Positions 26,401 through 37,033 are shown, counted from the first letter of the stretch. The stretch: 64,000 nucleotides of DNA from Chaunax sp. Z400 (GCA_037577475.1 CM075189.1:37156254-37220253); one strand, 5' to 3'. The notes: generated by a model not told the origin, from the sequence alone. Numbers and translations: made by a program.

Positions 26401-29400
26401 TCTGGAGTGTGGAAATCCCCGTAAGTCATGCACACACCAATTGATTAGTTGATTATATTCTTTAAAAGTTGAGGTGTGTTATGGGAAAACGAGTTCTTAG
26501 GTGGATTGAGGTGTCTTGAAGCACATGGAGAATGAATGGTCCATAGTCAGCATGCCTCTCCCTCCCTCCCTTTCTGGGGAGCACAGAACATTTAAAGAGA
26601 AATCAAAATAAATCCATAAATACTGTAGTACTACACACACGGCCAGTATCCAAGAAAGAATTTAATCATTAGTTTTTTCAGAAAACCCAAAGAAGAATGA
26701 TTTGGGTTTGTCAAACACTGTGGGTATGGGAACTGACAAACGCTAATGACATTTGGTGCACATAAATGATGTGCTGGTGCACCAGTGCAGCCAGTGTAGA
26801 AAGCTGAAGAACAGGAGAGGCAGACGGTGTCCATGAAAGTTTTGAGTCCGTTCAGAAGGTCGGGGTAAAGACCCAAAGGTTTACAAAAATGAAAACTGAT
26901 TTGGTGTTTGTCACAGAACTAGAACGTGTTGTATTTTAACGTGTCCCACCTGTTTGTGCAGCTCAAACATCTGATGATTGTGGGCATCGACTGCTACCAT
27001 GACATTACAGCTGGAAAAAGGTCCATCGGAGCGCTGGTGGCCAGCCTCAACCCGACCATGAGCAGGTTAGTTTCTCCAGCAGACAGCCTGTTCACACCTG
27101 GTGTTTGTATCTGTCCTGGTGAACCATCACAAGTAGCCAGCGGATCTCACCTCCCTGCTCCATATGCAAAGAATGTCACATGTGTCCTTTATGTGTCATG
27201 GTTGCTGCACACCTGGACTTACTGCTGTCCACTTGTGAACCATGACATGAATCTGTCTCATGAAGGCCTCGGTGTTGACGTGCTATAATTTGGTCCGTTG
27301 TGAATTAGCTTGTGCTCACCATGTGCACAGGTATTTGTTATGGTGGCCTCCCTATCTCAGCTAAGCTGTGTTCTCATTTCTGTGTCCAGGTGGTACTCAA
27401 AGTGTGTGCTGCAGCACAAAGGTCAAGAAATCATGGATGGACTGAGTCAGGCCTTAACTGGTAAGTTTTCTGGTTACATTTTTTTCTGCTTCATACATTC
27501 CCTTTTTAAATGCTGTTTGCAATGTGTTTTATGATGACCCCGATGAAGGCCACAAGCCCAAACGCGTCGGTCTATCATAATAAAGTTGTTCCTAATACTT
27601 CAAGTGTTGCTGGAGTTTTTGCCCTTTGGACCTTTTTCCCTTCTCCGTGTGAAGGAGGTGAAGTTGTGCCACAAACCCCTCTCTGTCTCTACAAAGTCCC
27701 CACCAGTCAAATGTTTTCTTCTTGTTCCTGAAGGGTCAGGACGACGTGCAGAGTCGCTGTAGGAGAACCTGTATTCACGCCCATTGGTCCAAGTGTCCAT
27801 TTTCTCTGCGCTCTGCAATAGTTAGGAGCCAATCCTGGTCCAGTACTCGGTAAACAAACGTGATGTGGAAACTTAAAGCCTCCGTTGTTCATTGACTGAG
27901 AAGGGACCCCACAGTGACGTAGGAGGCAGCTTGTGTCAAACAGATAAACTGCTGTGATGAAAATCATATTCATTTGTTCTGGAATTTTTAAAAAGGGAAA
28001 AGGAGTACGGCATATTAAGTTCTTTAATGTAGTTATACTTGATGCAAAAACCACATCAAACACACATCAGAGAATTGTTCTACATGTGTGGAGGGGATCT
28101 TTTAAAATACACATGAATCTCAGCATTGGTAAGTAAAGTTTTCCATCTTTGTGTTTGTTTTCCAGGGGCCCTGGGAGACTACCTGAAGTTCAACAAGTGC
28201 CTGCCTTCGCGCATCATTGTGTACCGAGACGGAGTTGGAGACGGCCAGCTGTCCAGCGTGGTCAACTATGAGGTGGCACAGATCAAGGACTGCATCAAGA
28301 AAATGGGACAGGACTACATGTGAGTGACTGTTTGAAAGGTGACATCACATGTATTCGACACTAGGACACCATTATCTACCTGTTCAATGTAAATAATCTT
28401 ATAGTGTCAGGGCAGACAGTAAAAACTAAAATAATGTACATGGATGTTCACAAATGAAAGAATGCTTTCATTTCCTTTTAAAATGAACTGACACTGAAAG
28501 CTGTGTGATTTCTGTAAACAGACACACTACACCATGTTGATGAGCCAACACTGAAACACACATTCAGCTTCTTGACTGTGCTCTTTAGTCAAAAGCCCTC
28601 GGCTGAGTGAAGATGGTGATTTTACTAACCGTGGCAGAAGAAAGCTGATTGAGTTTTATCTGCAGTGGTCTTTAGGATGTGGACATGGCTGAGATTTCCT
28701 TTCATCAGGAGTGAAGATAGACACAGTTTATAAACGCAAGAAGTACAAGACACTCTTTTCAGCCGAGTAACAGACTCAGCTCTATGAACCTCTGATCTGA
28801 GGATGACATGTTGGTAACAGACTCAGCTCTATGAACCTCTGATCTGAGGATGACATGTTGGTAACCCACCAGCTGATGTTAATGGTCATAGTTTGGAAGC
28901 TCACCCACCTGATGGAGGTTCTCTATCTGCTCATTTAGGCCCAAGCTGAGTGTGGTGGTGGTGAAGAAGCGCATCGCCACCAGGTTCTTCGCCCGCTTGC
29001 ACGGCAAGGTGACCAACCCCCCCCCCCCCCCCGGCACCGTCATTGACTCAGAGGTCACCCGTCCAGAGTGGTAAGTTTTTAGCTTCTTGTAGTTAGCATT
29101 GTCCTGAGGGAGGGAGGCAGGTGTTCAGAGGTTCTTGTTTCAATTAAAAGAACATGGAAAGTCTTAATCTGAACCCTTATAATCAGATCTGTGTAGAAAT
29201 AGTTGTAAATGGGGACGAACCAGACCTTCTGGAACCATCAGATCTGTGGAAAGTCATTAGCTGCTTAGGCTAATACGCCTTATAATGGCAAGTAAAATCT
29301 GGTAGTGGTGGTTAACCGCTGCAGCCCTGGTTTGCAGGTATGACTTCTACATCGTGAGCCAGGCTGTCCGCAATGGATGCGTCTCCCCGACCCACTACAA

Positions 29401-30179
29401 GGTCGTGTTCGACACCAGCGGACTGAAGCCTGACCACATGCAGCGGCTCACCTACAAGCTGTGCCACATGTACTTCAACTGGCAGGTAGGCCAACGCCAT
29501 GTTCAGTATAAAGAGCAGAGCACATACCCCCAACGAGAGAGCCGTATTCTAGTGAAAACTGAAAACACAATTCTGGTATCAATAACGTCACAATTGTTGT
29601 GACATTTTCATGCTTCATTAGCTACGCATGGAAACTAAGTGTGAAATGATTGTTCTGAATCCATATGATCTCAACTACACGATGATGATGTATGATGTAT
29701 CGGTTCTGATGACAGTTCATCATATTCACATCTGGATCAGGTTCTAGTCGGTCAGAGGTTCCCTTAGCTGGATTCTCTCTTTATGATTGGAAGATTACTT
29801 TTCAACATATTTATGAAAAAGAAAAAGAAGATTCCTGGTTCTGGATCAGGATCTAGATCTGGATCGACACCATTGTTTAATGGATTTGTGCCTGGCTCCA
29901 GCCCAGCCCCTCCATAAACTCTAATGACATTTGGTTCGTAACGTTCAGATAATCCTGCTGACAGAACAACAAACAAACACACGGGTGAAAATGACCTCGT
30001 TGGCAGAGGTAATAAAGGTCGGTGTGATTTGTGAGTTGACTCTATTTTCTCTGATGCTTTAGGGGGTCGTCAGAGTGCCCGCTCCCTGCCAGTACGCCCA
30101 CAAGTTGGCTTTCCTCGTGGGTCAGAGCATCCACAGGGAGCCCAACGTCAAGCTGGACGACCTGCTCTTCTATCTTTGA
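15308..30179 (+). CDS. piwil1: piwil1 (Piwi-like 1), full length, 19 coding exons, PAZ exon disrupted
   Basis: PIWIL1 is the germline Argonaute that binds piRNAs and slices transposon transcripts. ATG is at 15329, opening MTGRARARARGRGG, the arginine-rich Tudor-binding tail of the family. Coding exons: 15308-15394, 16815-16932, 17270-17398, 17538-17752, 18022-18141, 19309-19609, 20122-20230, 21136-21262, 21485-21602, 25386-25500, 25608-25795, 26024-26095, 26220-26420, 26962-27065, 27390-27460, 28166-28319, 28939-29070, 29338-29485 and 30063-30179. The coding total is about 2.6 kb (868 codons), the usual family length. Catalytic D, E, D, H are all present: IVGIDCYHD (26989), GQEIMDG (27427), YRDGVGDGQ (28228), YAHKLAF (30099). 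The protein ends LLFYL. Oddities: exon 19309-19609 is not open in any one frame; the 25795/26024 junction is one base out of phase; five prolines replace the usual short run near 29020. Identity is near certain; whether it makes full-length protein is doubtful. Confidence 0.9.
15690..16220. other. AT-rich stretch with repeated AAGATATC motifs, in piwil1 intron (copy 1)
   Basis: Very AT-rich, with tandem-like TATATATAT runs and several AAGATATC/GATATCTT half-palindromes at 15860-15910. No coding signal. The counterpart is at 53327-53858. Confidence 0.6.
16430..16485 (+). repeat. Short repeat tail ending GTGGGGAAATTC (copy 1)
   Basis: The AAGATATTCCTTTATTAGTC motif followed by CCCACAGTGGGGAAATTC is a very common fish repeat tail. 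A similar one, with GATACTTTATTCATCC and GGGGAAATTC, is at 37550-37590, and its second half is at window position 1. Confidence 0.55.
16490..16690 (+). repeat. Dispersed repeat, member B in piwil1 intron (copy 1)
   Basis: Diverged direct-orientation relative of 12465-12645. It ends about 125 bases before the second coding exon of piwil1. Confidence 0.5.
17433..17461. repeat. (CA)n microsatellite in piwil1 intron, copy 1
   Basis: Simple CA run preceded by a run of C, between coding exons 4 and 5 of piwil1. Confidence 0.9.
18550..18806 (-). mobile_element. tRNA-derived SINE in piwil1 intron, copy 1
   Basis: Read on the - strand it begins with GGCTGTGGCTCAGCGGTAGA (A box) and GGTTCGATCCCCAGCCC (B box), then a body ending at AAATGGTAAATGGACTGTA on the + strand. 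It is antisense to piwil1, between coding exons 5 and 6 on one side and the PAZ exon on the other. Confidence 0.75.
19309..19609 (+). other. piwil1: piwil1 PAZ-domain exon with frame disruption (copy 1)
   Basis: This exon should encode the PAZ segment that holds the piRNA 3' end. Its recognisable pieces fall in three frames: a weak RALNL piece ending in TGA at about 19357; then RLTIWPGYSTTILHYETSIMMCT, ending at TGA 19478-19480; then DVSHKVLRSQTVLDFMINL and on to ELVGLIVLT with a good donor at 19610. An extra T at 19478 explains the second shift. The exon is 301 nt, and 301 modulo 3 is 1, whereas a phase-0 acceptor and phase-2 donor require 2. The 5' third is poorly conserved and may hold a deletion. 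Confidence 0.8.
21839..22219 (+). repeat. Intronic repeat module, first member (copy 1)
   Basis: It is directly repeated at 22491-22888. Shared blocks include TTATGATTAATC, TTCCTTCGTCTTC, GCAGATGGAAGATGGTTTCT, AATAGACGTATAAAAA, CTCAAATGGGGACGTCCAGA and CATGTATTTTTGA. It lies in the large piwil1 intron between 21602 and 25386. Confidence 0.8.
22491..22888 (+). repeat. Intronic repeat module, second member (copy 1)
   Basis: Second direct copy of the 21839 module, about 85 percent alike with several small indels. A third, shorter echo of its flanks (TTGGATCTTACA, TTTGATAATAATTGACA, CACACCCAGGATTAGTGTGA) lies at 23086-23292. Confidence 0.8.
23366..23465. mobile_element. Possible hAT-type element end (copy 1)
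   Basis: CAGTTAGGGTGACTAGATGT, followed by TTGTCCCGCATCCCGCATTT, resembles the ends of hAT-derived repeats in vertebrates. The other end was not found. The counterpart is at 61007-61106. Confidence 0.35.
28767..28860. repeat. 47-bp perfect tandem duplication in piwil1 intron
   Basis: The 47 bases beginning GTAACAGACTCAGCTCTATG at 28767 recur at once from 28814. They lie in the intron before the exon at 28939. Confidence 0.85.
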
Positions 30180-30258
30180 GCACTTTTAGTATTTGGTTCA
30201 GTTTAAGTTACGTTAAGGTTCATTTTGTTGTTCAATGTTTTGAATGTTTTTTGTTCTA

Positions 30259-30264
30259 ATTAAA
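30259..30264 (+). promoter_or_regulatory. piwil1: Likely piwil1 polyadenylation signal
   Basis: ATTAAA lies 80 bases after the piwil1 stop codon and is followed by a T/GT-rich stretch at 30271-30295, as expected for cleavage and polyadenylation. It is a common hexamer variant, so this is a placement argument only. Confidence 0.55.
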
Positions 30265-32338
30265 GCTGAATGTTTTTGTTTGCTTAAAACTGTGTCTTCA
30301 TCTTTAGAGGTAAAGCACATTGTGGGGTTGTAGACACACCAGCAGTGAACACTCAGCCATTCATTCTGATCCTTCTACTGTCCTGATGTAAAGGTCCTGG
30401 AGCTCCAACTGGACACATGGAAGCTTTTGAATTTTTGATTGAACCATTTCTGAAGCTGGAAGTCTCAAAACGCTCCTGAAGATGATGATGATGATGAGTG
30501 AGACAAACTGATGCTAACAGAACCCATCAGGTTTATACCTGTAGCTGTATTCAACTCAGAGACAATGAAAATCCTAAATGATGTCATATTTAATGGGGTA
30601 TATTGAGACTAAACATAAGCTGTGTCCCAAATCACATACTTCCATACTCAAAGTGACCAGTTTGAGTCTATAAGTGTTCTTACTACTAAGCCAAAACCCA
30701 GTATACTGTAAGTACAGTATACTCAAAATGAATTGATTGTGGAATGATGGACACTTCTCACCCTCAATGATCGCCATGATCTAGAATCTACTAACTTTCA
30801 TGTCTTATAAGTAAAGCAAATACACGATACAAAGACACAGTGAAATGGTTTTGACAGAAGTAAACAAAAAGAAGAAGACGACAGGGCGGGGCCTCCACAT
30901 AGGAGTACACCTCACAGTCTGAACATGGAGCTCTGGGATCTTCTGTGAATGATGATGTCATTTTCCAGTCAGTTGATAAGGCGATGCTTTTGTATGTGTT
31001 GATTTCTCAGGTTAGGTGTGCAGCATAAGTTACCATGGTGATGTACCCCGTTAGAAATGAACCGGCATCTGAACACTGAACACCACGGGTAACTTGGAGT
31101 TACCTTGCTAACCACCAACCCGGCTCTGTGTTACCAGTCTCTGGACAGAGTCAGAGTGAAGGAGGAAGTTGGAGAAAGTAGCTAACCTTCATGTGATTAA
31201 GACTTGTGATGTTGGGAGCTTTTCTCTTGAAGCTTTTAAAGTTTGGGTGCAGTAAAAAGACAGCGAGGTGTTGTTTTCCAGCTTAAATTACATGTATTCT
31301 GTCCTCTCGTAACACATCAACTTCATTTTTGCAGTCAAAAGGCAGTAAAAACAGAACAGCCATTTAAATCCAAACTCTAGTTTTCTATCTTATTCTTTTT
31401 AACATAACAGACGCCTGTTCCTCTCTGTACACCTCAGTCATCATCTCTGCCTCACACACACTGTCACTTCACTTTCCAGCTCTCTGGCTAGAGCAATTAG
31501 CTCATATGGTTCAGCTGGGCAGCAACCATTGTCCTGCCTGCCTGGATGACTGTGGGGTTTGTAGTCTTTTAATGGACGTGATGGGTTGTAGTCCTTGTTG
31601 CTGACACCAGGAGGGAATGTGTCTCCCTTGTATGACACAACCTCTCATGACACAAACTTTAAAACATTACATCTTCACTGAACATTTATATGGACTTAAA
31701 ATGAGCAGATCGCCAGCAAATAAAGTGATAACACAGTTTCCAACAAGACAGCCTGTGTTTCAATCATTTAGTTATTTCAGTAGGTCATCTATCGACACTA
31801 TGAGACAGAATTCCACCCTGAGGAACACCATAAATAAATGTGAAGTGGGACAGATAACTCATTATCTGATGGACTTACCAGAGGACCAATATCCTAAGTG
31901 TATACTTGGAACGTCTCTTACAAACAATTTATTACCATTTTTTCATGATTAATTCTGTCAAATGTCTTGGAAGCATCAAGAAAACACATAATGAAACTAG
32001 AAGGGCTCTCAGTAGGTCATATACCTCAGGAATTGGTGAAAAAAGCTAGTTAAAAGTAAGTGGAACATTTTTTTTATTTTCTCCCACATGTCCAACCTTC
32101 CCACCAGGTTTTATGAAAGTCCATCGGGTAATTTCTGTGTAATGCTGCTAACAGCCAGACAAACAAACATCAGTGAAAACATAATTTCCCTGGTGGAGGT
32201 AAATACATGTATGTTAATCTGTTGGAGCCAGTCTCTCAAAGTCTTTCAATTGACAATAACTCCAATGTTACACAGCAACAAGCTCAAGGGAATGAACTGT
32301 AAAAGTCAGTGTGCATATATTTCCTTTTTGTTTGGCAG
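30265..32338. other. Intergenic stretch between piwil1 and the spdl1-like fragment
   Basis: No gene or clear repeat seen apart from a short GAT run near 30482. The N-terminal exons of the spdl1-like gene are not present here. Confidence 0.5.
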
Positions 32339-33742
32339 CTGGAGGATAAGCGCGCTGTGATGGAGAGACAGCTCATCAGTATGAAGGTTCAGTATCAGTC
32401 ACTGCAGAAACAACAGGTCTTCAGCAAACAGCAGCTGCAGCGCATGAAGGTACTGGAATAAGACATGCACATAGAAACGCGGTCCGTTGTTTGGGACTTG
32501 AACAGCAGCGAGGATGTGTTTGTGTTGTGCAGGTCCAGATAGCCACTCTGATGCAAATCGATCCCGACCTAAAAATGAGCTTGGTTTGATAAGACAGAAA
32601 TTAATTTAAGCCAATAATGAAAATGTAAACAATGTCTTCTAATAAACAATGCACAGCCTGACTTTTATTAAAGGTTGTCATGGATCATAGGATTCACACA
32701 TTTCTGTTCTGAATATGTAAAGAGATGAAAATGATATGAAATAACATAAAACTACCTGATGAAGACAAATCTAGTCAGACAAGAAAGAAGTAAACATTGC
32801 TGTGATTTAAGATATTTCATCAGTTCACGTTTTGCATGCAGTGTTGTGATGGTTTCTTTGTGCATGTGGTCCATGTTGAGTGAAGCTCTGTCTGTCCTCA
32901 GTAAGGATGCAGAGCGTCTCGGAGATGAACTTTCCCTGCAAAGGATGAAATCTTTGTCAGAGAGCTTTGGAGCTGGAGAGGAAGCTCTACTCATCTGAGC
33001 GGCAGCTCAAACAGGTCTGTAAACCCTGCATCTCCTGGTCACACAGAAACACAACAGTACCAATGCTTCCACACAATAAAGGGTTCTGAAAACATGCATG
33101 TTTGTATTCTGAAGTAGCAAAGTGCAAAGAGATAGCACAGATTTATAAAGCAGGAAAGGACAGTGTTGTTTAGTTAACTGTAGGTCTGAGTGTGTTTGAG
33201 CTGATCCAAACGGAATCAGCAGCAAAACACTGAGCTGTCTGCATGAGCAGTGACCATGTTAACTTTATAGTCTGTTCTGTCAAACCTACAGGGAGCAAGT
33301 TTCTGACACACTTTGTATTGTTCGTGTGTTTTCTGTGCTTCAGGCTCAGAGTGACAAGTTCAAACTGCAGCTACGGGTAGAAGAGCTCCAGCTCAAATAT
33401 CAACCCAAAGGCAAGCACAACAACACCAAAGCCATGTTTTTACATCGGTCACGTTTCTCTGGTGTTTCGGATTAAAGTTTAAGGAACTGTTGGTCGTACT
33501 GAAAAGGATGCAGCTACATTTTAAACGTCCATGTATGACTCAGACTCTAACATCGCCTCCTTCTGTTATTTTCATGTTTAGAGGCAAAAAAGAATCTGAT
33601 CCAGAGGAGGAAGAAAGAAAAGCTTCCTGTTGACAACATACCCTCCTCTGAGCAGACATTGGAGGAGGGCAAGGAGGTTGTTGCCATGGAAATACGAAGA
33701 CTGCAGACCATGAAGCACACACATCTCTTCCAGCTGAGGCAG
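32339..33742 (+). pseudogene. spdl1: spdl1-like (Spindly) coiled-coil fragment with frameshift
   Basis: The exons encode a coiled coil resembling the C-terminal half of Spindly, the kinetochore adaptor that recruits dynein. Exons: 32339-32449 (SLQKQQVFSKQQLQRMK), 32533 to about 32562 (VQIATLMQ, then unrelated sequence to TGA 32588), 32902-33014 (ELSLQRMKSL, then a shift, ERKLYSSERQLKQ), 33344-33410 (KFKLQLRVEELQLKYQPK) and 33582-33740 (RRKKEKLPVD). The third exon changes frame near 32970 and its first frame ends at TGA 32996. The fourth uses a GC donor (33411). The N-terminal exons and C-terminal tail are missing. Because it keeps introns, it came by genomic duplication, not retrocopying. The family assignment is from remembered motifs; another long coiled-coil protein is possible. 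Confidence 0.6.
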
Positions 33743-33745
33743 TGA

Positions 33746-34089
33746 GCTCCATACAGGGTGTGTGCATCAGAGGTCGGTACCTTTGTCGACTGAAACAGGA
33801 TCAGAGTGACGTAAAACTGAGTTGTGATACACAACATGAGCAACACACACAGGCTGCAAGACCAAGACAGAGTATTAGGAACTCCCATTATGTGATGAAA
33901 GGTTGGGTACCAAACCCAGTACTTTTAAGAGTAGCGGCAAAATCACGTCAGTACTACTGAGAACCGATTTATGTCAGTGAGAGAGCATCTGACTGAGAGA
34001 GTAAGACTCCATCATCCCTGTGTGGCTACACTTCACAAAACTCACTGTAATATCTGTAACCTGAGGAAACACCTGGTCCAAAACTAAAT
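33746..34089. other. Stretch with no recognised feature before the Tc1 relic
   Basis: No exon, repeat or RNA gene recognised. It falls in the interval where the unit's chimeric joint must lie. Confidence 0.4.
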
Positions 34090-35155
34090 ATACTGAGCAA
34101 CAGTAGAAACGCATATGTTTTTTTTGATGTCATGCCATCCTGTCAATCTTAAATATCAAAGGTAGATTATGGTTCACACATCTTTATTCACCCTTTAGCC
34201 ATACAGAAAAATCGTTTTTGTGCAGATTAGTGGTTTTTGTCTTAGTGTTTACAAGTCAGAAAGTGTGGATGGTGAGACAGAGAACAACAATAGTCACTAC
34301 CGTGCGTGTCTACCTCCAGCATTTATCACTACTTTACCCGGTGATCCTGAACGTCGCACAGATGCTCTGTTGGGTTGAGATCTGGTGAATATGTTGCCCA
34401 AGGAAGGACAGTGACATTGTTCTGGTCCATGCTACTCCTGACAGACATGAGCCACATGTGGTCTGACATTGTCATGCATGAAGGTGATGCCTGATTGCTG
34501 TATCCTGGGAATGACATGTGGACCTGGGACCGTATCTCGGTAACAGATAGCTGTCAGTGTACCGTGGATGTGGACAAGGTCTGCCCGCCATCCATTAGCA
34601 ATGGCTCCCCACATCATGACATCACCACCAAATGGTCCACTTCCTGGATGTATGCTGCAGGAGAGCGTTCCCCACGGCGACGATACACACGCCTACGACC
34701 ATCAGCTCTGTGCAAGTTAAATCTGGACTGGTCACTGAATGCAATGAGCCATAACATCTGTAACATATGTGCTGAACGTGTCTGCAGAGATCCGGCCATC
34801 AGCATCATCATCATCATCCTAACTGCCTGGTCACGTAAGCTTAGTGGAAGTCGTGACATCATCAGTTGTTTCAGTAGGACATTAATTAGACTCGGTAAAT
34901 TATCGCCTTGACCAGGTCTTTTCATTCATGCAGAAAAAAATCTCACCAACATCATCGTTTACTTTGAAATGAACCAATGACTGTTTTTTCTATGTTATGA
35001 CTAAATGATGGTTATTCATGATTTAACAAGTTTTGGTTGTGGGTACTTGAAAAAGTCATTTCTATGTATTACATGTTTGTTTGTTTCAGTAGATTAGGGC
35101 TAGTGGAAGGAAAATATTGGGTTTTTAAAATGATGTGTTTCTACTGTTATGATAT
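34090..35155 (-). mobile_element. Decayed Tc1/mariner-type DNA transposon
   Basis: On the - strand, pieces of a Tc1-family transposase are readable in several frames between about 34925 and 34330. They include a DRRRVYRRRGE-type stretch after FSDQSRFNL (first D), MMWGAIANG, then HDNVRPHVA (second D), then LPWATYSPDLNPTEHL (final E region). Frames change between pieces, so the enzyme is dead. Ends at 34090-34114 and 35133-35155 are imperfect inverted repeats sharing the core TTTCTACTGTT. It lies between the spdl1-like fragment and the trappc11 exons, close to where the unit was joined. Copy 2 of this region is outside the window. Confidence 0.75.
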
Positions 35156-36163
35156 TGAAGTGATATTAAGTCATCGTGTGTGTGGTTATGGCCTTATTAT
35201 AGTACACTGTTACATGTAAGGCAGTGTTTATCAGACGTATTCATTTGATAATGGTTTATTTCATAGGGACAGCTACATCATTCATCATACATAGACAAAC
35301 AGAATGAAACTGAGTTTTAAAACCTTTGCCCAGTTTCATAGTTTTTATAGGGAATGCTAATAAGAAAACACGTCCAGAGAAGGGCTTTTAAACAACAAAG
35401 AGAATAACACATTGAGATAAAAACAAAGTGAGAGCATCAAGGTAAAACGACAGAAATGACAGGAGAAAACTAGACATGATGACATGTTTGTTGCTGGATT
35501 GACCAGGATTTGGAAGTTCTCTTGAAACACTGAAGCTGCAGCAGATTTTAAGTGATCAGGCAGCAAGTTCCAGGAGTTTGCATCTTTGACAGAAAAAGCC
35601 GTCCTGAGCGAACAAAGTTATTCAGAGTGGAACTTCACTGTTATCACTAGAAGCTGCTCTGGTGCAGCTTCTCCAACTCTGCAATCTTGTAATGCGTTCA
35701 CAAAAACTTTACTTCATGCTCTACATAATGAAAATGGATGAAGTTTGCAATCTTGTATTTGTGTAAAATGTGACAATGATGGTACCTTGTTTACTTTTTG
35801 TCCAACATTTGAATGGCTCAACTGTAAAGACAGTATTATTACAGACTGGTTGGACTGGGACCAGCAGCAGATGTGTTGTCATCGAGTTCAGAGACAGTAG
35901 GGCACAGTCAAATGTCCAACACTTTCTTATCATCTTTTAACAGATCTTTTTAGCACGACAGTCTGAAATGATCCGTAACACTTAACCTCTGTTACTTTTC
36001 TATTTCGATAAAACCACCCACAGTTTAATATTGATCTTTGTCATCACAGCCTTTCAGTGAAAATCATCCCACAATGTGTGGGTGAGGGTTAACCCCTCCA
36101 GCGACTGTCAGCTTGTGTTGTGCTGCTTTATTAAGACATGCTTCTCACTGTCTGCCCTTACAG
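35156..36163. other. Stretch before the first trappc11 exon, likely repeat remnants
   Basis: No exon seen. The part from about 35236 to 35740 has the look of an old interspersed repeat, with a TTTATTTCATAGGGACAGCT start and a GAAAAAGCCGTCCTGAGCGA block, but I cannot name it. Confidence 0.35.
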
Positions 36164-36464
36164 GAGCTGATAATAGCTCTTCTCAGCAATGCTGTGGCCC
36201 AGTTTAAGAAGTACAAGTGCCCTCGAATGAAGAGTCACCTCAGTGAGTGTTCTTGAATACCTTCAGCAGCCTTATAGCAGGCCTCCAGTGGATCCTGCAC
36301 ACACTCTGTATTTTTCCTCATTCTGTCTTCTCTCCTACACAGTGGTGCAGATGGGAGAGGAGTACTACCATGCTAAGGACCGCACCAAAGCTCTAAAGTA
36401 AGTCAAAACACACGCTGGGCTTGTAAAGGACTGTTCCACTCCATAACTTGTTGTACTTGTGTAA

Positions 36465-36722
36465 CTTCAATCAGACCGACCACTCAAAGTGGTTTACAAC
36501 ACGAGCCAGCATTCACCCATTCATATAGTGGAGACAGAGGCTACAACGCTCGCCCCTTCCTGTTCATCAGTAGTGATAACAATTCACACCAACACTCACC
36601 AATGGAACGGCCATCAGAAGTCCTTTGGAGCTTAGTATCTTTCCCAAGGACACTTCCACATGTAAACTACAAGCTGGGGGCCGAATAACTGACCGCTCAA
36701 TGTCCTGAGCCACAGCTGCCCC
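36465..36722 (-). mobile_element. Diverged SINE of the same family, inside trappc11 intron
   Basis: It shares several blocks with the 18550 SINE: the GACCACTCAAAG block, the GCCAGCATTCACCCATTCA block, CAAGGACACTTC and CTGAGCCACAGC. It carries an extra internal segment of about 60 bases near 36530-36590, and its tRNA-like head has decayed. Confidence 0.65.
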
Positions 36723-36820
36723 AAGCTTCCAGCACCTAGTCTTCCCAGGCCGTCTCCCATCTGAGTACTAACTAGGCCTGACCCTGCGTTGTGTCCCAGT
36801 TCGAATGAGATCGAGACTAT
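36723..36820 (-). pseudogene. 5S rRNA-derived sequence (pseudogene or SINE3 head)
   Basis: On the + strand the sequence begins AAGCTTCCAGCACCTAGT and continues with CCCAGGC, GTCTCCCATCTGAGTACTAA and AGGCCTGACCCTGC, closing with GAGATCGAGAC. This is the reverse complement of most of vertebrate 5S rRNA with scattered changes, at about 80 percent identity by eye. It abuts the diverged SINE at 36722. It is too degenerate for a working 5S gene; a 5S pseudogene or the head of a 5S-derived SINE fits. Confidence 0.7.
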
Positions 36821-36978
36821 TGAGTAAAGTGATCAGGCAGCTGAAACCTTTGAAACTGCCAAACACGCTTTCTGCTTACAGAAAGGTTTGTCTTGAAAGA
36901 GGAAAATCCAAACTGTGTACAATCAGTCATTAGTATAACCTAAAGTGTAAATATACACTATATGTATATTTAGTGTAC

Positions 36979-36979
<1 letters not shown>

Positions 36980-37033
<54 letters not shown>
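36980..37033. repeat. (AT)n microsatellite in trappc11 intron
   Basis: About 50 bases of alternating AT between the exons ending 36397 and starting 37120. Confidence 0.95.

Noticed and set aside
29017..29032. Suspected frameshift from the C homopolymer in piwil1
   Set aside because: Counting the codons shows one C belongs to AAC and the remaining 15 are in frame before GGC ACC.
36723..36820. Functional 5S rRNA gene
   Set aside because: Too many changes from the conserved 5S sequence, and part of the gene is missing.
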